Assembly (NCBI RefSeq): GCF_900110145.1
Contig: NZ_FOCP01000001.1
Location: 186,001-250,000, forward strand
Length of the DNA stretch: 64,000 nucleotides
Reading direction: 5' to 3'
Source of the DNA: Nitrosomonas marina
GTDB lineage: Bacteria; Pseudomonadota; Gammaproteobacteria; Burkholderiales; Nitrosomonadaceae
This document shows positions 18,326 to 25,951 of this stretch, piece after piece. Below the pieces are notes generated by a model that did no database searches, was not told the origin of the DNA, and worked only from the letters and a program-made list of their open reading frames with translations. A program made the position numbers and the translations under genes. Position 1 is the first letter of the stretch. The number at the start of each line of letters is the position of its first letter.

Positions 18326-19861
18326 TCATTTTTTTTCAGGCAAGTGGTATCGCCCTTTTTCCGACCTGTCGTATGTGAAGCGCAGTCGGGAAGCATCCAT
18401 CTCGAGCTCTCCCGTTGCGCCTTCCCTTTTTAGCCGCTCAGTCTCCAGAAAATCCATACAAGCGTGATCTATGTAGAACAAGCGACTGAAGTGGACGATC
18501 ACATGATACTCTTTTGGCAGGCTTTCCAACGTGGACGCAAGCTTCGGTAGCGTAACTACGGTAGCGGCTCCAGACAAATGGACATCGATTTGTTTTTCTT
18601 CTTCATCGACCTTTGTCTCAATACTTAGCGCCGAAAAGGTGAATATCAGGCGAATCAATGATGCACCCACGCCTAGCAGCACGCCGGTCAGAAGATCTGT
18701 CGCGACTATTCCGGTTAAGGTTACAAAATAGATGATGAGCGCAGGCCTGCCATATCTGGCAAGGTTTTTGATGATTACCGGGTTGATCAGTTTGTATCCG
18801 GTAAATACCAGTATGGCCGCCAGTGATGCCATCGGAATGAATCGAAGCAGGTGAGGAAAAAGCAGCACAAAAACCAACAACCAGGCTCCATGACAAATTG
18901 CTGCTACACGGGTTTGGCCACCAGCCTTTATGTTTGCAGAACTTCTTACTATCACACCCGTCAAGGGAAGCGTACCAAGCCAGCCGCACACTGTGTTTCC
19001 CACACCTTGCGCAAATAATTCCTTGTCATAGTCAACCTTGGCGTCCAAACGCATCTTGGTCAATGCAGATGCGCAGAGCAAAGTTTCGGCACTTGCAATC
19101 AGTGCAAGCCCAAAAACAAATGGCAGAATATCGGGTTGAAAAACCTGTAGCATCCTGTCCATCGAAGGCCATGTGATTAGAGTCGCAAACGAATCGGGAA
19201 TGGAAACTTTTTTTACCGGCAGATCGAAAATCAGAGTAACCAAGGTGCTCCCGAAACCAGCAATAAGCGGTGCGGGGATCATGCTTAGTGGATTACGCTT
19301 AAAAAACTCCCAGCACCACATAAAGATAAATGTTCCCAAACCCAAAACGCCAGCCAGGATAGCTTCCGACCCTTGTCCATCCGGAGTAAATGTTTTCAAA
19401 AGCGAATGAGGGATGTAAATCAAATTCTGAACACCATTTCCATAGGGGTCTCTGTCCAGCATCACATGAAACTGGCTCGCGAAAATCAGTACTCCGATCC
19501 CTCCTAACATTCCATGAATTACTGCTGGACTGACCGCCCTGAACCATTGTCCGAGTTTAAAAAAACCAGCAATTACCTGAAAAAAACCGGCCAGCAATAC
19601 CACTGGCCCTAGCATTTCTATACCGTGGCTTTGGACAAGTTCATACACGAGTACGGTAAGACCGGCTGCTGGACCGCTGACCTGTAGCGGAGCACCTGCA
19701 AAAAAACCCACGACCAGACCGCCGATGATGCCAGTGATGATTCCCAGCATCGGAGGAACACCGGAAGCGATAGCGATCCCCATACAAAGCGGCAACGCAA
19801 CAAAAAAGACTACGATCGAGGACAAAAGGTCCTTGTGAAAGGTCTGTTTGAAATACTCCAT
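18326..19861 (-). CDS. SulP-family anion transporter with STAS domain
   Basis: 511 residues from ATG 19861 (a TTG two codons upstream is also possible). About 10-12 membrane spans, with SulP landmarks VALPLCMGIAIASGVPP, GAPLQVSGPAAGLTVLV, the ASAETLLCASALTKM segment and VGNTVCGWLGTLPLTGVIVR. The C-terminal 80 residues form a STAS domain (LESLPKEYHVIVHFSRLFYI). SulP proteins carry sulfate, bicarbonate or other anions; substrate not resolvable here. No ribosome-binding site precedes the start, because a repeat copy ends 8 bases upstream. Confidence 0.93.
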   Translation of the reverse strand: MEYFKQTFHKDLLSSIVVFFVALPLCMGIAIASGVPPMLGIITGIIGGLVVGFFAGAPLQVSGPAAGLTVLVYELVQSHGIEMLGPVVLLAGFFQVIAGFFKLGQWFRAVSPAVIHGMLGGIGVLIFASQFHVMLDRDPYGNGVQNLIYIPHSLLKTFTPDGQGSEAILAGVLGLGTFIFMWCWEFFKRNPLSMIPAPLIAGFGSTLVTLIFDLPVKKVSIPDSFATLITWPSMDRMLQVFQPDILPFVFGLALIASAETLLCASALTKMRLDAKVDYDKELFAQGVGNTVCGWLGTLPLTGVIVRSSANIKAGGQTRVAAICHGAWLLVFVLLFPHLLRFIPMASLAAILVFTGYKLINPVIIKNLARYGRPALIIYFVTLTGIVATDLLTGVLLGVGASLIRLIFTFSALSIETKVDEEEKQIDVHLSGAATVVTLPKLASTLESLPKEYHVIVHFSRLFYIDHACMDFLETERLKREGATGELEMDASRLRFTYDRSEKGRYHLPEKK

Positions 19862-19868
19862 AACCAAA

Positions 19869-19989
19869 GGGTCAAGCCTGTTTATTAATTTATTCTCTTT
19901 CTAATGCACCAGCTCTGCCAAGTGTCTATCGGGTATCCTGTCTATGACAACGATCAGAACAGGTGGGACACAAACAAGAAAATATCATT
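19869..19989. repeat. REPIN-like element, copy E (right end replaced)
   Basis: Left end GGGTCAAGCCTGTTTATTAA and core TCGGGTATCCTGTCTATGAC, CAGGTGGGACACAAACAAG are intact, but after GAAAATATCATT the sequence switches to an NmrA-like gene fragment instead of a normal right end. Confidence 0.75.
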
Positions 19990-20127
19990 CTACGGACCTC
20001 AACTTGATCGTTGATATCAGCGGGCCGGAACATCCACGCAGTCCAACCATTCATTTTCAGAAACAGAAGAAACCGCTTGAAATGGACATCTTGCTCATCT
20101 TTCGCAATATACCATTCGCATGAAACG
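19980..20127 (-). pseudogene. Fragment of an NmrA-like gene
   Basis: The minus strand encodes about 49 residues in one frame (SCEWYIAKDEQDVHF ... ADINDQVEVRRMIFS) that align with SCGWHISKDGQDAYS ... FDINDQVEACRMIFS of the NmrA-like gene at 25186-25878. DNA similarity runs the whole length. Only this internal stretch is present, trapped between repeat copies E and F, so it is a dead remnant of a diverged paralogue. Confidence 0.8.
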
Positions 20128-20129
20128 AA

Positions 20130-20290
20130 AGGTTAAACCTATTCACTAATATTTTCTCTACTCTACTACCAATTCCACCAAATGTGAAATGGATCCACTG
20201 GATAAAATACCCGTCAAAGGTAGACGGGGCATCAATGAGAAAATATCAGTACCCTGTTTTATCAATAAACAGATTTGACCCTTATTTTTG
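20130..20290. repeat. REPIN-like element, copy F
   Basis: Left end AGGTTAAACCTATTCACTAA, right end AATAAACAGATTTGACCCTT. The core is diverged (CGGGGCATCAATGAGAAAAT) and resembles the inner flank of the RAYT unit's right end. A duplicated TTGACCCTTATT follows. Confidence 0.7.
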
Positions 20291-20372
20291 ACCCTTATTT
20301 ATTTCTCCTATTTGTCTCTATTTGACTCCGGTTGAACGCCAACCAAACCAAAGAAAGAAATCAATACAGTAC

Positions 20373-21269
20373 TTACTTTACTATTGCCAATTCTGCGATA
20401 CGCCTGCCCGTTTGTAGTGATTTGGCCTGAAACGCTTCAATCAGTGTATCGACCGTTTCAGTAATAAAAAGCTTTCCCTCGGCTGTCTGATAAAATTGAA
20501 TATATTCATTCAGTTCCATATTGGTTAGCTCCTGGTATGAGTACGCCATGATGAAAATCACGCCTTGATAGGTTGTATCTCGAATTTCTATTTTTTGTGC
20601 GCTGATATTTGAATCAAAAGCACTCATCGCTTCGGTATCTCCGTTTACCTTCCCCATCAACAAAGCGCGTCTTGTGCAGATTGAAAGCTCAGTCACAAAT
20701 TCTGTGGTCCGCGTGACAGCTTCAAGATCCTGCAATAATCGCAAACGGTTTGTTGACAATGGTGTACGGACCAGGTTTTCGATAAATACTTCCAACGCAC
20801 CGAGATCGAGCTCACGACTTTCGATTTGAGTGATCTTCTGCATCAAAGGTGTGCTGTACATTTGGACTAATGTTTCCAATTGCGCGTACTTAAAATTCTG
20901 TTTTAGCGAATTTCGAAGCTGACTTAGAAAAAATTCAGGTCTATAGATTTCCGTAACAATTTTTTCGATTTCCTCAACAAGGATTGGATCATCGGGTTTC
21001 TTAGACGACTGATGGATATCTTCTAATAATTTTTCGCCGACATGATCAATCTGTTTCCGTAAACCGGAGACTACGATGATTTTGTCGATCAATACGTCTT
21101 GTGACGCGCCTGAAATGATTGTCGGTGATGGATTAATCGCCGCGTTGGCTAACGGTATGGATAGTGCGAGCTGTTCATTCATCCGGGTTTTTCCGGTAAA
21201 CAGGCCGGCAAGTGTCACGAAACCAATTACACTTACAATTATAAAAATCTGTTTTATATGTAGCTTCAT
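20373..21269 (-). CDS. Exported DUF2059-like protein
   Basis: 298 residues. An N-terminal hydrophobic segment (QIFIIVSVIGFVTLAGLF) is a signal peptide or anchor, and the rest is helical and soluble, so it probably acts in the periplasm. The closing part, NMELNEYIQFYQTAEGKLFI, matches the end motif of DUF2059-type proteins, whose function is unknown. ATG 21269 follows an AGGAAGACC-like site. Repeat copies lie on both sides (20130-20290 and 21481-21637) but no other gene is close. Confidence 0.7.
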   Translation of the reverse strand: MKLHIKQIFIIVSVIGFVTLAGLFTGKTRMNEQLALSIPLANAAINPSPTIISGASQDVLIDKIIVVSGLRKQIDHVGEKLLEDIHQSSKKPDDPILVEEIEKIVTEIYRPEFFLSQLRNSLKQNFKYAQLETLVQMYSTPLMQKITQIESRELDLGALEVFIENLVRTPLSTNRLRLLQDLEAVTRTTEFVTELSICTRRALLMGKVNGDTEAMSAFDSNISAQKIEIRDTTYQGVIFIMAYSYQELTNMELNEYIQFYQTAEGKLFITETVDTLIEAFQAKSLQTGRRIAELAIVK

Positions 21270-21480
21270 AAGGTCTTCCTCATTAAAAAGGGTGATTATT
21301 TTATAAAACTTAAACTAGCCACACGCTGAACAAAGCGCCGAACATGACTGAATAACTATTCATTGATTAACGGCCACTGAGCTGCAGGGCTGGAGTTTCT
21401 TTTTTTGTTTAAAACCAGCCAGCATTTAGACGTGAGATATAAAGCTTTCATCACCAGAAATATTCAATAGGCAGCACATA

Positions 21481-21637
21481 TGGTCAGGTCTGTTTATTAA
21501 TTTATACCTAGTTAAATACATCTTCTGTCAAGAGTAAATCCGGCATCTCATATATGAAACACGGTTCAAAAGCAGGTGAGAAACAATCAAGAACACATAT
21601 TAGGTCTACTATTAAAAAACAGACTTGACACTTATTC
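21481..21637. repeat. REPIN-like element, copy G
   Basis: Left end TGGTCAGGTCTGTTTATTAA, core GTTCAAAAGCAGGTGAG and AAACAATCAAGAA, right end AAACAGACTTGACACTTATT. Confidence 0.8.
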
Positions 21638-21740
21638 TGAAAAAGAAAAGGCGGATCTTGTAGCCTTCCCGGCATCGCTGTAGCGTGGTATATAGTCAAA
21701 AAGCTACATCACTTAATAATGCGGTAGAGCGAATAGGATT

Positions 21741-21770
21741 TAGATCGCGCGCGGAACGCGTTGCGATCTA
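21741..21770. other. Long GC-rich hairpin
   Basis: TAGATCGC (21741-21748) pairs with GCGATCTA (21763-21770) and inside it CGCG GAA CGCG pairs again, giving roughly 13 pairs with a one-base bulge. A second hairpin, TCCGGG / CCCGGA, lies at 21818-21836. The 1-kb gap 21270-22267 otherwise holds only repeat copies G and H; no gene was seen. Confidence 0.5.
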
Positions 21771-21917
21771 ATCATTTATTGGACGAAATCGGTTGTTGCA
21801 TTTGTTATGGATATTTCTCCGGGCAGTTTTCCCGGACTGTGATATCTCGCATGATCTGGAGAGCAGATCGTTAGGTGGTAACATTACATTGCCGTTTTTT
21901 GGGAGAATATGAAAAAA

Positions 21918-22075
21918 TGGTCAAGTCTATTTTTTAATTGAGTCATGACCTTATGCATCAATTCTTCCAAGTGTCAATCGGGCATCTTGTATATGACACC
22001 GATCAAAAGCAGGTGGGAAACAAACAAGAAAACATCAAAAATTTATTATTGGCAAACAGATTTGATGCTAATTTA
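21918..22075. repeat. REPIN-like element, copy H
   Basis: One of the best-preserved copies: left ATGGTCAAGTCTATTTTTTA, core AATCGGGCATCTTGTATATG and GATCAAAAGCAGGTGGGAAA, CAAACAAGAAAA, right AACAGATTTGATGCTAATTT. Confidence 0.85.
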
Positions 22076-22267
22076 TCCTTCTCTATCACTTCATAGTTCT
22101 TCGGCGAAATACCGGTAGTTTATTATTTCAGAGCAGACATTTTTCAACACTCCGCTCCACTCAACCCTAGATAGTTTTGCACGCTGATTGACAGATTACT
22201 ATAAAATATAAGTGGGCAGGTAAGGCTTTTAGCTTTCTTGAAAAATGAATAATGATCGATATTTGTC

Positions 22268-24976
22268 ATGCCGGATGATCAAACAGAAAAAATAAAATTA
22301 GCCTGGCATAACCAACCCTCCGAGAAAACGCTTGGCGCACTGGAAACAGTAGTCACGGGACTAAGCCAGGATGAAGCAGAAAAGCGACTGAATAGCTACG
22401 GCCCTAATCACCTTCCAGAAGCGGCTCGCCCAAATATCCTTACGCGCTTCTTGTTTCAGTTTCATAATATTCTGATTTATGTTCTTCTCGGTTCCGCTGT
22501 TATCACGGCAGTATTGGATCATTGGCTGGACACAATTGTTATTCTGGCGGTTGTAATTGCAAATGCTGTTATTGGCTTTATTCAGGAAGGCAAAGCTGAA
22601 AAAGCCATGGAGGCTATCCGCCACATGTTGGCTCCGAGTGCCAGTGTGTTACGTGATGGTCAGCGAAGAAGCATAGATGGGGAAAAGCTCGTGCCTGGCG
22701 ATATTGTACTATTGGATGCCGGAGATAAGGTACCAGCTGATTTACGCCTGTTGATCGCACACGGTTTGTCGGTACAGGAGTCAATTTTAACAGGAGAGTC
22801 CATTCCTGTAGAAAAACACATCAAACCAGTTGCAGAAAACGTCCCGCTGGGTGACCGTTCCTGTATGGCCTTTTCCGGCACACTTGTAACATCTGGTCAG
22901 GGAAAAGGTGTAGTAGTCTCCACAGGCGCTGCCACTGAAGTCGGACGCATCAGTGGACTGCTTTCCGAAGTAAAGATGCTCACCACGCCATTAGTGCAGC
23001 AGATGGAAGTTTTTGCAAAATGGCTGACGATCCTGATTCTGTTAATTGCCGCCCTGCTGCTGGCCTATGGTTATTTTGTCGGCCACCATGATTTCGCGGA
23101 AATGTTTATGTCCGTTGTAGGATTGTCTGTAGCAGCGATTCCGGAAGGACTTCCTGCTGTGCTGACGATTACATTGTCGGTTGGTGTGCAGGCTATGGCG
23201 CAGCGTAATGCTATTGTACGCCGCTTACCAGCGATCGAAACATTAGGCTCCGTATCCGTCATCTGCACGGATAAAACCGGTACCCTTACTCGCAACGAAA
23301 TGATGGTGGTATCGGTTCTTAGCGGTCCTCACCTGTTTACTCTGGAAGGCGATGGTTACACGCCAAATGGCGCACTCAAGTTGGAAAATACACAAATCTC
23401 GCCTTCCGATCATGCCGTACTTGAAGAACTTGCTCGTGCCGCCGCGTTATGCAACGACGCTCATTTACATGAACATGAAGGGGTATGGAAGATAGAGGGC
23501 GACCCAATGGAAGGTGCGCTGCTAACCTTCGCCGGGAAAATCGACGTGAATACCCGCAGAGAGCAGGCGGTATGGTCACGAACCGATATCATTCCCTTTG
23601 ATACCAAGCATCGCTTTATGGCAACGCTCAATCATGACCATGAGCATCACGCTTTCGTGTTTGTCAAAGGAGCACCTGAGCAAATACTTGCGATGTGCTG
23701 CGACCAACGGAGCATGGACGGAAAAACGGAACCGCTTCATGCTGATTACTGGAGCAAACGGGTGGAAACACAAGCGGCCCTCGGACAGCGTGTATTAGCC
23801 TTTGCTGTAAAATCAGTTAGGCCCGGGCATACTGTGCTGGAACATGAAGATTTGAATCAATCGCTTACGCTGCTTGGCATGGTGGGGATGATCGATCCAC
23901 CACGCACGGAAGCAATTACTGCGGTAAGAGAATGTCATGACGCAGGCATTCGGGTGAAGATGATTACCGGCGATCACGCAAAGACTGCAATGGCCATCGG
24001 CAAACAGATTGGCTTGCGAAACCCGGACCAAGTATTGACTGGAGCCGATCTTGATGGCATGAATAATGCCGAATTGCGTGAAGAGGTGCAGAACTGCGAC
24101 ATTTTTGCCCGTACGAGCCCGGAACATAAACTGCGACTTGTTATGGCGCTGCAATCGCAAGGTATGACGGTAGCCATGACCGGTGACGGAGTTAATGATG
24201 CCCCTGCTTTAAAACGCGCAGATGCTGGCATCGCAATGGGAAAAAAAGGCAGCGAGGCCGCCAAGGAAGCGGCGGAATTAGTTCTAGCGGATGATAATTT
24301 TGCTTCTATTGCCGCCGCCGTACGGGAAGGCCGCACCGTCTATGACAATATCAAGAAAGTCATCAGCTGGACACTACCCACCAGCACAGGCGAAGCAATG
24401 GCGATTATCGTGGCGTTGCTTGCGGGACTTACCTTACCTATTACGCCAATTCAGATTTTATGGATTAACCTCATTACCGCCGCAACGCTGGGCATTGCAC
24501 TTGCTTTTGAGCCAACGGAAGAAAATACCATGCGCCGCCCCCCGCGCCCACGTCATGAACCGTTGCTAAACGGTGAGTTAATATGGCATATCGTGCTAGT
24601 TACAATACTTTTTCTTTTTGGTGTCTACGGTGTTTACTATTACGCCATTGATCGCGGTTATTCTGTCGAGCTTGCACGCACCATCGTGCTTAATACGATA
24701 GTGGTGATGGAAATTTTCCACCTGTTCTTTATACGTAACATCTACGGTACGTCATTGACATGGACAGCAGTTCGCGGCACAAAAGTCGTGTGGATAGTGG
24801 TGATTGTGATTTCTATCGCGCAATTTGGCATTACCTATCAGCCGATACTGCAATCCATTTTTGCCACTCGCCCCATTCCCTTCTGGGACGGTATGCTTAT
24901 CATCGGCATAGGTGCGGCGCTCTTTGCCATTATTGAAACAGAAAAGCAGATTCGTCTGGCAGTAACACGATGGTAA
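22268..24976 (+). CDS. Cation-transporting P-type ATPase (P2 type)
   Basis: 902 residues with all P-type ATPase hallmarks: N-terminal cation-ATPase domain, actuator motif LTGESIPVEK, M4 motif SVAAIPEGLPAVLTI, phosphorylation site CTDKTGTLTRNEM, nucleotide-domain KGAPEQIL, hinge TGDGVNDAPALKRADAGIAMG and about ten membrane spans ending in ILWINLITAATLGIAL and the C-terminal cluster. This is the P2A/P2-like subgroup of Ca2+, Na+ or K+ pumps in the inner membrane. The ion is undetermined. The ATG has little Shine-Dalgarno signal. It sits between repeat copies H and I. Confidence 0.95.
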   Translation: MPDDQTEKIKLAWHNQPSEKTLGALETVVTGLSQDEAEKRLNSYGPNHLPEAARPNILTRFLFQFHNILIYVLLGSAVITAVLDHWLDTIVILAVVIANAVIGFIQEGKAEKAMEAIRHMLAPSASVLRDGQRRSIDGEKLVPGDIVLLDAGDKVPADLRLLIAHGLSVQESILTGESIPVEKHIKPVAENVPLGDRSCMAFSGTLVTSGQGKGVVVSTGAATEVGRISGLLSEVKMLTTPLVQQMEVFAKWLTILILLIAALLLAYGYFVGHHDFAEMFMSVVGLSVAAIPEGLPAVLTITLSVGVQAMAQRNAIVRRLPAIETLGSVSVICTDKTGTLTRNEMMVVSVLSGPHLFTLEGDGYTPNGALKLENTQISPSDHAVLEELARAAALCNDAHLHEHEGVWKIEGDPMEGALLTFAGKIDVNTRREQAVWSRTDIIPFDTKHRFMATLNHDHEHHAFVFVKGAPEQILAMCCDQRSMDGKTEPLHADYWSKRVETQAALGQRVLAFAVKSVRPGHTVLEHEDLNQSLTLLGMVGMIDPPRTEAITAVRECHDAGIRVKMITGDHAKTAMAIGKQIGLRNPDQVLTGADLDGMNNAELREEVQNCDIFARTSPEHKLRLVMALQSQGMTVAMTGDGVNDAPALKRADAGIAMGKKGSEAAKEAAELVLADDNFASIAAAVREGRTVYDNIKKVISWTLPTSTGEAMAIIVALLAGLTLPITPIQILWINLITAATLGIALAFEPTEENTMRRPPRPRHEPLLNGELIWHIVLVTILFLFGVYGVYYYAIDRGYSVELARTIVLNTIVVMEIFHLFFIRNIYGTSLTWTAVRGTKVVWIVVIVISIAQFGITYQPILQSIFATRPIPFWDGMLIIGIGAALFAIIETEKQIRLAVTRW

Positions 24977-25020
24977 GTAATTTAGGACTGGCATAAAAAA
25001 CAGATCTAGCGGTGAACGAT

Positions 25021-25174
25021 CAGGTCAATTGATTAATTTACCCAAAACCTTATGTATTAATTCTACCAAATATCAATCGGGCCTCTGGTATATGACACCA
25101 ATCAAAAGCGGGTGGGGAAACAAACAAGAAAAAATTATAGATTTATTGTTAATAAAACAAACTTGATGCTAATT
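25021..25174. repeat. REPIN-like element, copy I
   Basis: Left CAGGTCAATTGATTAATTTA, core CAATCAAAAGCGGGTGGGGA, CAAACAAGAAAA, right AAACAAACTTGATGCTAATT. It ends about 11 bases from the stop codon of the NmrA-like gene. Confidence 0.8.
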
Positions 25175-25185
25175 TCATCTTTCCT

Positions 25186-25878
25186 TCAGGCTCCACTTTG
25201 CGAAGAATACACCGAGGCAGAACGTGATTGACAACTGACAATCGCTGGAGCCTCATGTATCAGCGTATCGTCAGTCAGAGCGTGAACCATGAACTGTGCA
25301 AAATCTCTTCGACGTGTGTGGTTGCTTCTCAGTACAAAATCCCCAACATGTTTGCTCCATACCGGGAGGCCTTCGCTCTCTCCTTCTTCCAAATCACTAC
25401 CTCGAACCACTGTCCAGTTTCTTTCGCTAGAAAATATCATTCGACAGGCTTCGACTTGATCGTTGATATCAAAGAGCCGGAGCATCCGCGCAGCCCTGCC
25501 ACCAACTTTTAAAAGCAGAAGAAACCACCTGGAGTAGGCGTCTTGTCCATCTTTTGAAATATGCCATCCGCATGAAAAGACAAGACGAGTTGCAGGATCT
25601 GTCAAATCCAGTACTGCCTTAGCGGTCCCCGAAGAATAGTTGTCGACACCCCAAGGAACAAGAACCGTGAGAACACCATCGCAACCTTCAACAGCCTTTT
25701 TTATCACCTCTCGATCATTCGTAAACCCTGGAATGATTTTGATTCTTCCCTTATATGCAGCGAGCTTTTCAACACTCTGATGTCTACATACTCCAACAAC
25801 ATCATAGCCTCGTTCCAAACAATATTGGAGCATGTATTGTCCCAATTTACCGGAAATTCCAACGATACAGATCTTCAT
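25186..25878 (-). CDS. NmrA-like NAD(P)-binding protein
   Basis: 230 residues from ATG 25878, preceded by AGGAAGTGAA; the longer frame to 26031 overlaps the ATPase gene and is not needed. The N-terminus is a Rossmann strand-turn (MKICIVGISGKLGQYMLQYC), then VVGVCRHQ and GCDGVLTVLVPWG, as in atypical short-chain dehydrogenases of the NmrA/SDR5 type, which may sense redox state or act on quinones. No catalytic YxxxK is evident. It follows the P-type ATPase gene by 73 bases on the same strand. A fragment of a relative lies at 19980-20127. Confidence 0.8.
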   Translation of the reverse strand: MKICIVGISGKLGQYMLQYCLERGYDVVGVCRHQSVEKLAAYKGRIKIIPGFTNDREVIKKAVEGCDGVLTVLVPWGVDNYSSGTAKAVLDLTDPATRLVFSCGWHISKDGQDAYSRWFLLLLKVGGRAARMLRLFDINDQVEACRMIFSSERNWTVVRGSDLEEGESEGLPVWSKHVGDFVLRSNHTRRRDFAQFMVHALTDDTLIHEAPAIVSCQSRSASVYSSQSGA

Positions 25879-25951
25879 TTCACTTCCTGCATTGTTAAGG
25901 CGTCGGCAAAAGGTTACAAAAGACAAACACAATGCCCAAGTCATTTGTTTC

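Noticed and set aside
15837-22075. CRISPR array
   Set aside because: The repeats are ~160 bp, irregularly spaced, have inverted ends and show no spacer pattern or cas genes.
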